NCBI GenBank assembly: GCA_013396635.1
Contig: WBMW01003144.1
Location: forward strand, 190,118-254,117
Origin: Penelope pileata
Lineage: Eukaryota; Chordata; Aves; Galliformes; Cracidae
Reading direction: 5' to 3'
DNA length: 64,000 bases
A model generated the notes under the pieces. That model had not been told where the DNA came from, searched no databases, and worked only from the letters and a program-made list of their open reading frames with translations. Numbering within the stretch: position 1 is the first letter of the stretch; each line of letters opens with the position of its first letter. Shown piece after piece: positions 24,106 to 35,145 of the stretch. Position numbers and translations under genes: made by a program.

Positions 24106-25944
24106 ACAGGCCACCCACACCACAAAGACACTGCAAGGATAAATGAGAAATGTTAAGTTGCTCGGATTGTGGCTGGATTCTGCATGCCTAGCAGTAATGC
24201 AGGGTACCAGCAAACAAGGAAATGTACTCTGAGAAAAGATTCCTTTCTTGCTTTTACTAACTTCACAGTAAATTATGCCAGAGGAGTGAAGAGCTGTGCT
24301 TGGCCTGTGGTCTTGGCAAGATCCATTGTGAGAAAGCCACTCATTGTAGCTGTGTGCACAACTAAAGGCTAGAAAGGGAAATTTTCATCAGAGCCAAATT
24401 TGTCGGAGAAAGCTCATTTGTGTTAGCACAACTGCTACTAGCCAGAGTTGCTGGTGCTTCCTTCACTACTCAGAAAGATGTGGGATTTTTGCTGCTGGAT
24501 TTGCAATTCCAAATGCAGCTTTACCTTCTGCCTTCTCCTGCACTGAAATCTTCGGTCCTCTAATTTATAAACATCTCAATCTGTGAATAAACCAAGTGTT
24601 CTCAGCAACCCCTGTGTTAAAGTCTGGGTGTCTGATGACAGCAGCAGTGAGGATATCTGCCTTTGGCATCAAGTTCATTCTCCATTACTGTGCTTTTAAG
24701 CTTCGAATCGCAAACCTGCCACCAGGAGTGTGGGATTAAAACCCCTTTTGGTTACATACCCTTTTGCTATGCCCAGATGAAAGATATCAGATAACTTGAA
24801 GGCTTTCCTGCCCTTAAATTATCCAGATATTTATTGAAATTGATTGAACATTAATCTCTGCCAATTATTAACCTGAAGAGTACTCTTTTTAGGTTATTGT
24901 AGACCGAGGAGTGTCTCAAATTGGCAGACGTGCCATTGGTTACTCTGGGGACAAAGGATTATTTGTAAATATGTTGTAGAGGATCTGCATCTCCAAGAGA
25001 ACATGACCTCTCCGGGAGCTAAGGTAGTGTCACTCTGCATGTTGTAAGCTGAAGCTGAGATTTTTGCATTTCTCCTTTCCAAACAGCTCAGTCTACAAAT
25101 CACATTTAATTTCGCAGTCATTCTTGTAGCCTCGCAGTAGATTTTTTAAGGAATTTGGACTACTTTGAGGCACAGGAGCAAAATGCAATCATGTCTGTAG
25201 ATGCGGTCTAAACTCGCTGGCTTCAATCTGAAAATAGTGCTTTGGAGGAAATTAATTCTAGTCATTTACATGTGTCATGCCCAGTGACAGGATTGATAAT
25301 GATAAAAATTCAGGAGTGTGTTAATTAAGGATAAAAAATTTGTAATAATACATTGCAATATTTTGTATATGACTGATTGCCACTTAGAAAGCCAGAGTTT
25401 GCCACTATGCTTAGCAACAGCTTTTTGATGGATTCAAAATAATAGTGATCCCATTTTTAATACGTTGCAGCAAAATGATATATGTAGATCCAAATACATT
25501 TGTAAATTTGTCATCATCATTAACATCTATCAAGTTAAGCAGGCATATTAGCATGTCAGCCTATCTCCACCTATTCATTAGAACTCATCTCCGCGATGGG
25601 CTTGCAATGTTTTGATCTTTAGCTCTGCACCAAGCTTGACGCTATCCTGACTAGTGCAACTTTATTCTCTTCAGAAAACAGAGTTAGAGATCAGTTTTCA
25701 AAGGAAGAGTCATAATAGGCATTCAGATTCCCTCGTATCACTCCTGTGCTTCTCTCATAACATCTTAACACGTAAAAATGGCGTGCATTGATACGGTGAT
25801 CATCATGAAGGTCAGGAGCAGTTTTCAGACATGCAATTCCACTCGCAGCCTTCTCAGAAAAGCAAACGCGACTATGACAAAGCTCAAAGAGAGAGTGAGA
25901 CAAGCCTCCCTGTCCCCTGCACACCGGGGACTGCTGAGTCCCCA

Positions 25945-25958
25945 GCACCAGGAGGCAG
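25945..25958 (+). promoter_or_regulatory. CTCF-like motif
   Basis: GCACCAGGAGGCAG matches the core CTCF form CCASYAGRKGGCAS at most positions. The flank (CTGGG on the right) is neutral. It lies at the left edge of a G+C-richer block, which suits a boundary site, but one motif match is weak evidence. Confidence 0.3.
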
Positions 25959-28900
25959 CTGGGCACATTAATGCACTTTCCTTGAGCCCCCAAAGCCCTG
26001 GCTCCCCGCTGCCAGCAGCTCACTGCTCGCAGTGCCCGAGGCACGCACAGGGTTAGCACTGGGACTGGTCTCTGCAGATCCGACCTACTCTATATTCTGT
26101 GTGCAGAAAGGGTTTTAATGAGCATCCAGAAAAAGTGTGTTATGACAGACGCAGTCTGGGATGTTCTGCTAGTACAAATTAAGCTAGCTTAAGTGTTAAA
26201 CACTCTTCTTCCTCTCCTGCCAGGACGTGGGCTCTGCATGGTAGAAAAAGCACAGAAACTGTAGCACTGCTTGCTCTGCAATAGCTGCTGGGCTTTTGTT
26301 CCAGTGCGGTGGAAAGGCAAGGCCCGGAGCTGTGGCTCACTCATTTTCATTCTGTTCTTCATGTATCACCCATCTGCAAAGAGCCTCCTGCTGTGCAGCT
26401 CTCATTTGGCCTGAGCTGCGGCTGTAATGGCGTTCTCTGTTTGTGACTCAGAAATTAGGCATGGAAAAGGCGTGCTAGGTCGATTTGTCCATACCCTTGA
26501 CAGTGCAGGGTTGTTCTCTTTCGCACAGGAAATCTCCTGCCTAGTGCCTTCCTACAGACCCACGCGGAGGGCTCTCCCCTGTGCTCCAGCAGATCACCCA
26601 CGGCTCTGGCAGACCTCCTCTGCCTCCTATCTACCCCTCGTTTGTGATTATGGGACTTCGGGTGGGCAAAGGCCCTTCTCCTCCTCTTGTTTGTGCCACA
26701 GGCATTTTGGTGCCTTGGGCTTCACAATTTCAGCCCTGTTCTTCCGTCCTTCTGTAGCACAAATTGCATCAATTGCACAATGGCTCCACGGCTAACCCCA
26801 CAGGCTGCACTTGCTTTGGGGCCCTCCCCTATTGCCAAAGCCATGCCAGGGAGCTGTAACGCCGGGCCAGCAGCAGCGCATCCTGGGGCACTGCCTGCAG
26901 CAGGACGAGGGGCTTTCCTCTTCGCTCTGCCCACTCTGATGGCAACTTTCAAGTATCACCAGGTGACACCTATTTACTCCCTGATAACAGTAAGGATGCA
27001 GGATCCCCCCAAGGCTGTATTGCTCAGGAGGAACACAGCTGCTTTCCCTTCTCTCCACTGTGCTCCAAATGATGTTAAATTTCATCTGGAGCATTTTCAG
27101 AGCAGTTCTCCAACCCCCATGCCCCCACAATGGAAGTGGCTGCCTTAGCCTACCCAGACAACTCCACAACGCCACATCACTTTCTCAAGCCAGGCAAACT
27201 TCCAGTTTCAGCTACTCTGATACAAAGGACAAAGTTTGATGTCAGACATGATGGTGCAAAGTTGTGGTGCTGCTTTACCTGTTAATCCTGCTCGGTGGAG
27301 CAGCAGGGGCTATGATACCCAATTCAGTTTCAAAATAAAAGCGCTTTCAAAAAAGTGCATCCTTGCCATTTTACGTATTTATAAATGTACATATAAATTA
27401 GGCAGTTCTATAGCTACAGCTCCTACCTATAAAACCAGACAGAAGTCTTCTTGTTTGCAGGCTCCTCACTCCCACCCCTCAGACCACAGTTTTACTACAT
27501 CTGACCTTCTGAGTACTTGTATTTCCTGGAGGGACTGATTAGAAATCCATTGTGTTTGCAGGCTTCTTTTTTTTTAATTCAAAAAGTAATTTTGTTTCTT
27601 TGATGTGAATTTTATTCATTACCTAACGTCAATACTTTGAGCGAATGATTTCAAAGTAAGTAATCATAAACAGGAGGTAGGACAGCAAGCTGATCGTGTG
27701 GTGCCTGCTTCTTCCGCTCACCTCCTGGACAATTAGCATATCAATACTTTCCATTAATATAATGGGCAGTGTGTGAAATTTCCAGGCTGCTTCCAGAATC
27801 CAAAGTAGGTGAAGACAAGCAAACAGAGAGGCTCATTTGGCAGTAAAGTAGATAATCAATAAATGAATGCCCAGATCAATACACATCCTCTAGCAGGACC
27901 ACAGCCATTTAGCTCCAATTGTCCCTTGAAGAGTTTTTAACAAATAAATAACACAGGACAAATCAATATGTCTGGACGATAAAAATTTGGTGTAATCTGC
28001 AGGAAAATGCCATAAAACCACATTATGTGTGTAGATCCCTAGCTAAAGTAAAATGTCACACCAGCTCTCTATGCCACCTGAAGGGCTGACAGTTTAACTC
28101 ATGCCTCTGGTCTAACATCTATTTTAAAAGCAGAGTGTCTCTTTTGCTCTAGGTCATGAAAAACACATCATGAAAGCCTCTTTTTATGTGCATATGCAGG
28201 ATTTTATTTTTTTTACATTTTCTCAAAATATTTGTGCTATCTCACACTGATGCCTTTATAGACAGGGCAGTAGAAATGTAGCAAGAAGCACAGAATTCAT
28301 TAAAAATTCAAGGCTAGGAGGGAATGGAATAGCCAGGATGCTAAAACCTTCATGGGAAAATAAGACCTAAGCTAAAACTGCATTTTCTGAGTGTCAGATC
28401 TTAAATTTATTCTTTTGGGATTGAACCCTGAGGTCCTTAATCAGACAAGCCTCCTGGGAGCTTGAAAGATCATATTGACCACAAAAAGACTTCATGATTA
28501 GATAAGAAGTGAAAAAGGAACCCACCTTAGCTCTTCTAAGCCCTCCTGAAATGCAAGGCAATGAGATGCCGGGAGAAGAGCATCTGTACAGTGTCTGCAG
28601 TTCCCACCTGGAAGTCTGGCTAGTATTTTAAAAAGTGAGAATGTAGTCATTTTGTGTTTGCTAACAAGAGGAGCTTTTTTATGTTTGCTTAGATCTCTTC
28701 TCCTGCCCCTGAGGTGCAGCTGGCTGGCTGGAAGAGATGCAGCAGCGTGTCAGTAGTAGTGAGGTACAAGAAGCTGGCACCCTGGGAAGTGCAGGAGGCT
28801 CGGTAGAAATTTATGACCCACACAGGAACTTGTCCAGATTTCTCTAATTTTCTGGAGCGTGAAGGAGTGTCTGGTTATCACAAGGACTTAATGACGTCAT

Positions 28901-29484
28901 TTTGAGAGCATTGGGAACAGGGGAAAACGTCAATGCTTGTAGCAGTTAAAGTGGCGGCACTGACAGCACTGACTTGAGGAAAGCACACCTCCCATTTCTT
29001 GCCACAACTTCTGAAGACATCGAGGCTTGCTACTGAGAAATGAGCTGGCTAAACCGTGCTGAACATGTAAGATCGTAACACGAGCTTGTATGGCCAGAGG
29101 TGAGATGCAGGGGCCAGCAGCGCTGTATCGCTGTGGTCCAGCTGCCAAGGGAGGAAGTGGAGTAACAGCTGAACGAATCTGGCCCACCAAAACTGTTGTC
29201 CAACCCACACTGCACACAGTACAGGCGATGGATTTAAATACAGGATATTCTTCACATACTTTTTTAGTCTTTGTTGTTTGTTTGTGATCAATGTAGGGAG
29301 TTGGAAGGGAATAAGACCCCCAATCATAGCATGGAGTTGTTCTTATTTTACACAAGAGAGCAATGGCATATTGAAACGCTCACTTTGATGGTTTCCTGGG
29401 TCCGCAGGGAGTGCTCAGTAAAAGCTTTCTGCTATGTCTGAATCAACATAACTGGGATTGTTGGTCCCATATGAATTGAGCCAG

Positions 29485-29537
29485 GAAGTACTGCAGTATG
29501 GAGATGGTCCAGATAGGAAAGCAAATGTCACTGACAG
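29485..29537 (+). other. weak candidate exon
   Basis: The 53 bp end in an excellent donor, ACAG|GTAAGAT at 29538. The acceptor (GAATTGAGCCAG) lacks a good pyrimidine tract, so the left edge is uncertain. One frame is open (EVLQYGDGPDRKANVTD). No recognised homologue. Confidence 0.13.
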
Positions 29538-29539
29538 GT

Positions 29540-31184
29540 AAGATCTAATTTTTGTGTTAGGCTAACAATGCGACTGATGCTGAGCCAGTAGGAAATGATT
29601 ATGGCCTAGATTAGATTACACATGCAATGTCAGAAGAGCCGTTCTCCACCTCTCATGCTCTCGTGCATCGCTGCCCTTCCCCACCACACTCTAGAGAACA
29701 GCAGCCCCTTGCTTCCCTTCCGTCATGCTCCTCTTAGTACAGACAGTTTAGAAAGCTGTATAAGCAATTACAGGCTCCATAATAACGTTCCATCAGCCAC
29801 CTTCCCTTTCCCTCTCCTGAAATCTCATTAAAGGAAAAAAAAAAAGGAAAACCTGTTTGTATGGAAATCCAAAGTGACCTCTCCTACACATGCATTGGTA
29901 TTTGTTTCACATGCCAGAAGCACAAAGGGCTTTTCAAGTCCAGAGGCTGCTGGGTGCATCAGCAGGGCCGACAGCAAAATGCTTGACAGTGCCATAGACC
30001 AGCATCCCCAGCAGCTGCAGTAGTGCCTGAGGCTCTCTGGCCAGCAGGTCCTCCTGGCCCAGTGTTGGCTGGCCTGCATCCCCCTGCAAAACCCCTGCTT
30101 CTCCTTCTTTGCCAAACAAAAGGAGCAGCTGTGTGCTGCACTAACAGGACAGCTGATGTTTGTGAAATGTGCTGTCCTGTCTCACTAAGAGAGAAGCCGC
30201 ATTTGTCCATTGTACAGCGCTGTGCAAAACTGCTCATGAGGTTTGGGACACCATGATGAAGCTCACAGTACACAAATGGATGGCAAGGCATCACGTAAGA
30301 AACTGTCCGGCTGGCCTCAGGAGACAGGGTATAGCCTTCACAGATGTAGGCAAGTCCCACATAATCACTACTAGGGGAGCTGTTGCAACAGTTTTACAGT
30401 AGGTGTAGGAGCAGATACAGAAGAAAGAAGCAATGATCCCTGTTTCAGAGTGTGGCTGCATAAAAACAAGGGCAGTGCAGACAGTGAAGGTCCAGCACGA
30501 AGAAGGGTTAGGTCCCCGCACTCAGTGGTGAATACATAGATCCCTGAGAACTGCCCTGCTTGAGCTCAGGCAGATCTGAATCAGTCCTGATGACACAAGC
30601 ATCTCTCAGGCTTGAGTCAGAGCTGAGCTGAAAACAAAAGGGATCTTCCACTGGCTTGGAATTTCATATGAAACCTGTGCAAATTTGGTTCTGAAAACAA
30701 AATGTCCCCAAAGTCCAAAGGGTTTGTTTTTCAGAAGCTGGTCCTAACGCCCAATGAAATAGTTTCATTACTATTTGTATTACACTTACAGGCTTGCACT
30801 AAATGTTGCACAAACACCCAGCACATGCTTTTTCTGCACTTACATGGCCACCAGGTTGATTGATTTGAGTTATTTGTTAACTGTGGAGTGTTTATTCATT
30901 CAGGGTACTGTTAGAAGCCTCTTAAGGGTGACTAGAGTGCTGTATTGGCATTCCTTTGCGTTGGCTTGTAAAAATTTACTGATAGAAACAGGGATTGCTC
31001 CCCTGAGCTTGTGGACATTAAAGGAAGTCAGGCCCTCACAGAACTGTTTGAAATGCTGGCAGCTGGACCTGCTGGGATGGCACAAAAATGGGAGTTTTCT
31101 TCATTAACTCTCACCTCATAGCCTTGTGTTTGAGTCAGTCAGTTCTTCTTTCTAAATTTGACATTGTTAATGGCTGAACTGCAG
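29540..31184. other. non-coding stretch, no gene recognised
   Basis: Unremarkable DNA with an A-rich run near 29833-29845. Open frames of up to about 130 codons overlap on both strands near 30000-30360 without any domain. A minus donor at about 31109-31114 has no good acceptor. Confidence 0.55.
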
Positions 31185-31230
31185 CCAGCACTGAGATGCG
31201 GCAACTCAGATTAGACTGGCTCAAAACCAG
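31185..31230 (+). other. candidate exon, unidentified
   Basis: The 46 bp end in CCAG|GTAAGAAG. The acceptor is ACTGCAG, with its pyrimidine tract (TTCTTCTTTCT) somewhat far upstream. One frame is open (STEMRQLRLDWLKT). It could be an upstream exon of the plus-strand series at 35-41 kb, but no phase argument requires it. Confidence 0.18.
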
Positions 31231-31995
31231 GTAAGAAGCCTCTCTTAAAAGATAGCCCCCCCTATGCTGATTCCTGTGTGAAATGGAAGCTCCAGCTTAG
31301 GAATGCATCTAAGTACAAATTTCTATCCTACACAGTCAGGATTATAAATAGAAAATGGATGGGTGAAGAAAAATAAAATTGAGAAAACCCTATGGCAAGC
31401 AGAGTTGAAGACTCTAAAATGAGGAAAAAATGTTGTACAAACATTTTTTTCAAGTGAGAGGGATCCTAGCCATAGTATTAGTCCATCATGACAAATCTGC
31501 CTTCATCTCACACAAACGCAGGAGTGCATTGTTTCTTCTGTTTTGTACAGAGGAGGAAGGAGTTAATGAATCGATACCACATCAGGTCTGTTAAAATGCT
31601 TTAAGGCACATGGCAGAAAGCTAGGCAACAAGAAAGCAAACAAGCAGCCATTAACATCAGACAATTCAAAATCACCAGGTCAAGCCAACTTCTGTCCGGC
31701 ATGTTATTATAGACCTTGCATCAATCTCATCCCAAATAAAAGATAAAAGAGTTAAACCAATGCTTATAGTGTGCCCTTTTGATCTGAAGCAGGAGCTAGA
31801 GTTTCTAAGCCATCTGTGCAAGAGGCGTATGGCCTACATGCACAGACCTATCAAAGGCTCTTATGAGCTTCCAAGAAATCCTTCTGGGAGAGGGACGCTC
31901 TCGAAAGATTGTAACACTCCATTAACAAAATTCTTTCCTGCAGCATACAGGATCAAAAAACACTCTTCTATTATGATATTATTTTTTGCCCTTAC

Positions 31996-32096
31996 CTCTT
32001 CCACCTCCTTTTTGGTAGCAATATCAGGGAATTTTATAGAGCATCTGTGATTCATATTTAACAGTCTGTCTTCATGAGTGTCATTGTAGGGAGTCG
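31996..32096 (-). other. candidate coding exon, in phase with 39370-39431
   Basis: Minus strand: TGTGGAGATATTCCTCAG, then 101 bp, then a strong GAG|GTAAGG donor. Only one of three frames is open. It reads, after two bases of a split codon, PYNDTHEDRLLNMN, then SIKFPDIATKKEVEE to the donor. Composition and single-frame openness look like genuine coding sequence, but I do not recognise the family. The split codon matches the one-base remainder of the exon at 39370-39431. The next exon would have to start in phase zero at lower coordinates, and none is convincing. Confidence 0.3.
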
Positions 32097-32098
32097 CT

Positions 32099-34084
32099 GA
32101 GGAATATCTCCACAGGAAGCATCAGAGAAATGCAAAAGCAGGCACCTGGAAAAAAAAAAAGACAGCTTTTAAAAATGGAGAAGACACCTTTGAATTTAAC
32201 CTGTATCCAGAGGAGAAAATGGAGACTTCAACCAGGAATGGGAAAACAATTTTGCGCTGTAGGAGTAGTCCAGAAAGTCTTGGCTTTGGCAGAGTTCTGG
32301 AGTGCTTGCATCCCTTTCCAGCACAAGTTAGATTAGTTAACCAAAAGGATATCCTATTCCATTCATTTTCCTTCTCATGATCCAAAAGCTAACCCTTGCA
32401 CTCCTTTGTGATCGCTTCCCCTTTGTTCTTTGTCGATTTGGATGCTAGCTCCCCAGCATGCTAGCGCCGTGCTCAGCCTGAGGAAGGCCTCACTCGTGAC
32501 TGAGACCTTTGTGCAATGCTGCTACAATGAATGTGTTCGGGAAGGGGTCACAGGGCACCAGCTCTGGGAGAATGACTGGAGGGGAACTGGGGACTGAAGC
32601 GGTACCTCAAGTCCTGCCTGGTCCCACCTGGACTGTCCTGCAGCAGGAAGACCCAGACCAGCCTCACCCCGACAGCCAGCAGGCAGAATGCCAGAGGAGA
32701 GCTGTCAGACCCTGCCTGCACTTTGTCTCGCGGGGCTTAGCGCTGCTCTCAACTTGACGCGTCTAAACACGAGGCATTGCCGGTCCTTCTGTGACAGGCA
32801 TTCCATTACTAGAAGCATTTACCTAAGGCACCCAGCATCTAGCCACTGCTATTAGAGAGCAGTTAAGGTCAGACAAGTGATTAGTTAACAACAGTTTTCT
32901 CACTCAGCTTACGGACCTTGTTCATCTTTATTCAAAACGATTCAGTTTGCCCGCAGTCGTGTAATTTTCTGCTAGGTAATCCTGAACGTGCAAGGGTTTG
33001 GCCATGAAATCGTTTCTAAAATTATTAGAAGCTGAAGGCTGAGTTATTGTTCTCTAAGAGAGCCTTTTCCTTAGCACGCTGCCTCTGAGCTCGGCATCTT
33101 AATGATCTCTCATGCTATCCTGTGCAAGCACACATACACAGTTGTGTAGCTCCTGAAGCTCCACTGATTAACAAAGCCAATTAGTAAAACTTACATTATG
33201 CTGCTGACTTAAGACATTTCGTTCTGTATGCATTTTGCTCTGATTCACAGACATTGCATTTATTTGACAGGCAACACCCCTGAGCAGGAATTTTGGATTC
33301 TTTCATGTGGACTGAAATGAAGAAAGTGATACATGAGCAATCACAGCGATACTGATCTGGATTGCCTGTGTCCAGCCTTCTGCAAAAGCATCAGTCATTT
33401 TCAGTGTCAGATTGAGAATTTTACATTTGTTTTGTCTACGTTAGGAGAACGTCTTCTTATCCCAGTGCTCTGCTAGTAAAAATAAATGCCTATAGCAGGG
33501 AGGAAAAATATTGTCCTTGATTTCATATCCCATCCAATCTAATTATTTTCTTTTCATCTCAAGGCTTGTTTCTTTCTTCCTCCTTCCTTCTTTCCTATTA
33601 GCCTTTTCCAGTAAACAATAGAGGGCTTGTGAGGTTAACCCTTCAAAAAAATCTCCTGTACATTTTGGCCCAAAATTACCCCCTCTACACACAAAAAAAA
33701 ATTAAGTACGGTTTGAATACCAAATACATTTATAGGGCTGCATTGCTCACGCTGTCCCACTTTTCTCTCTGGGGTGTTTGCCCTCCTTTGCTCGGGGTGC
33801 ACACCACGACCAGCTCTGCTCCGCAGACATACCTCTGAGCCGGTGTGCTGCAAAGACCACCAGGAACTGTTCCGGAAGACTCACTGCGTCCCCACTGAGC
33901 TACATGTGTTTGGCGAGGACAGCCATCTCTCTGGCCAGGGGAAGGCAGTCATAACAGCTACATTATGGACATCAAAGCTTCCCCCGCGTTGTAAATCCCC
34001 AGCACAGCAGCCGTGGGCTTTGTAGTGGTGAGCAAAACCGATCAGTCTCATTTAATCACGTCACGCCTCGTTTGTGCCACAAGT
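32099..34084. other. non-coding stretch, partly enhancer-like
   Basis: An A-rich run lies near 32149-32160 and a pyrimidine-rich tract at about 33562-33600. Between 32820 and 33340 the sequence is AT-rich with GTGATTAGTTAAC (HNF1-like) and several TAAT cores, suggesting conserved regulatory DNA. No gene recognised. Confidence 0.5.
33562..33600. repeat. polypyrimidine-rich tract
   Basis: The tract is almost entirely C and T (TTTCTTTCTTCCTCC and similar). Such tracts can act as 3' splice-site pyrimidine stretches on the plus strand, but no clean AG with a good downstream donor follows within exon distance. Confidence 0.55.
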
Positions 34085-34195
34085 GGCAGGGAGCTGGTCA
34101 CAACAAGGTTAACGGGCGACAGTGCGTCACCGGGCGGTGATCAGACGAATCGGGCAGCCGCCCAGTGAGTGCCCCGATCGCAGCCACCCCAGGCA
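34050..34195 (+). promoter_or_regulatory. small CpG cluster with CRE-like boxes, possible promoter
   Basis: About ten CpG pairs fall between 34112 and 34180. ACGTCAC lies at 34058-34064 and GCGTCAC at 34124-34130; both contain the CGTCA core bound by CREB/ATF proteins. A donor CCA|GTGAGTG follows at 34165, so a short plus-strand first exon ending at 34164 is possible. It is too small to meet formal CpG-island criteria. Confidence 0.3.
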
Positions 34196-35101
34196 CTGCT
34201 CTCACCACCTGTGCCAGGCTGGCAGGCAGGGAGGGCAAGCCTCAGAAGCCAGGGGAGCGGGTTATTGCCAGAGACTGGGCCGATCTAGGGTGCAAAATAA
34301 AAACTGGCAAGGCAGATCTGGAGCTATCTGCATTTTCACACGCTGTGTTTCTAGTGTGGTGAGGGGTCATTAGCATGGGCACCATCATTTTAAAACTCTC
34401 TTTATGCACACATATATTTACCTCAGCGGCAACCCATTAAGTAATCTATTACAAATAAAACCAGGGAAAATGAATAGAGCCTTTTCCTTGTATTTTATAG
34501 ACCATAATAAAACAGGGCCTTTCCTTTGACACTTTCCTGATTATTCAACTCAAAACACATTTTCTGCAGCTCTTGGGTTTCACTGCCTCAGTGCCAGCTC
34601 AATGGGGACACAGCACAGGCTGCTCAGTCCCCGCGCGGCTGCAGGATGGGTCACACGTCTGCGGGGTCCTGCAGACCCAGCCTGCAGGGAGGGCACTGCA
34701 ATCTGAGAGAGATGCAGGTCAGCCCCAGAAATGTCCCTGGCTGGCTGGCAGCAGCCTGGCTGCTGGTACTTTCTGGGGAACTGCTGTGGGAAACAGTGAG
34801 GGAAGCAACGCAAGGGTTTGAAAAGCTCGGTAGTTGAAAAAGTGTGGTCAACAAAGTCCTTTGTTGTGTGACCAACAGAGTCCTCACACCCTCCCGGCCT
34901 GTGGGGAGCCGCAGGACTGCACTGAACACCATGGGGCGGGAGGGACCCTTTGTGCGGTGCCCCTCACAGCTGCCTCCACGTGCAGGCCCAGGCAGCCTTC
35001 CTGCTTTTCGCGCCCTGTTCCTCACCCAGAGGAAAGAGAAGCAGAGCTAGCCACACATGTCACCTCATGGAGTCCTTCCTTTTGCCCAAACTGTGGTTTA
35101 G

Positions 35102-35145
35102 AGGAGAAAAGTCCAGGCATAACAGCCTGGATTAATTTGAACAAG
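35102..35145 (+). other. candidate exon with very strong donor
   Basis: ACAAG|GTAAGTAG at 35146 is close to an ideal donor. The acceptor CAAACTGTGGTTTAG has an adequate tract upstream (CCTTCCTTTTGCCC). One frame is open (EKSPGITAWINLNK). It lies 0.9 kb after the CpG cluster at 34.1 kb and before the exon series at 40-41 kb, so it may be exon 2 of the same transcript. The RNA may be non-coding. Confidence 0.25.

Larger units (their letters stand above)
22572..29480. other. gene-free stretch with AT-rich, possibly conserved DNA
   Basis: No gene is recognised. The part from about 22900 to 23350 and two longer blocks (25130-25620 and 27590-28080) are AT-rich, nearly CpG-free and dense in TAAT/ATTA cores, typical of developmental enhancers. 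It also holds a MIR relic at 24030 and a CTCF-like site at 25945. The block 26000-27150 is GC-richer, with several open frames but no domain. A plus donor GAG|GTGAGC at 23561 lacks a good acceptor. Confidence 0.5.

Noticed and set aside
24700..24712. tRNA B-box-like string GCTTCGAATCG
   Set aside because: No A box and no cloverleaf can be formed around it.
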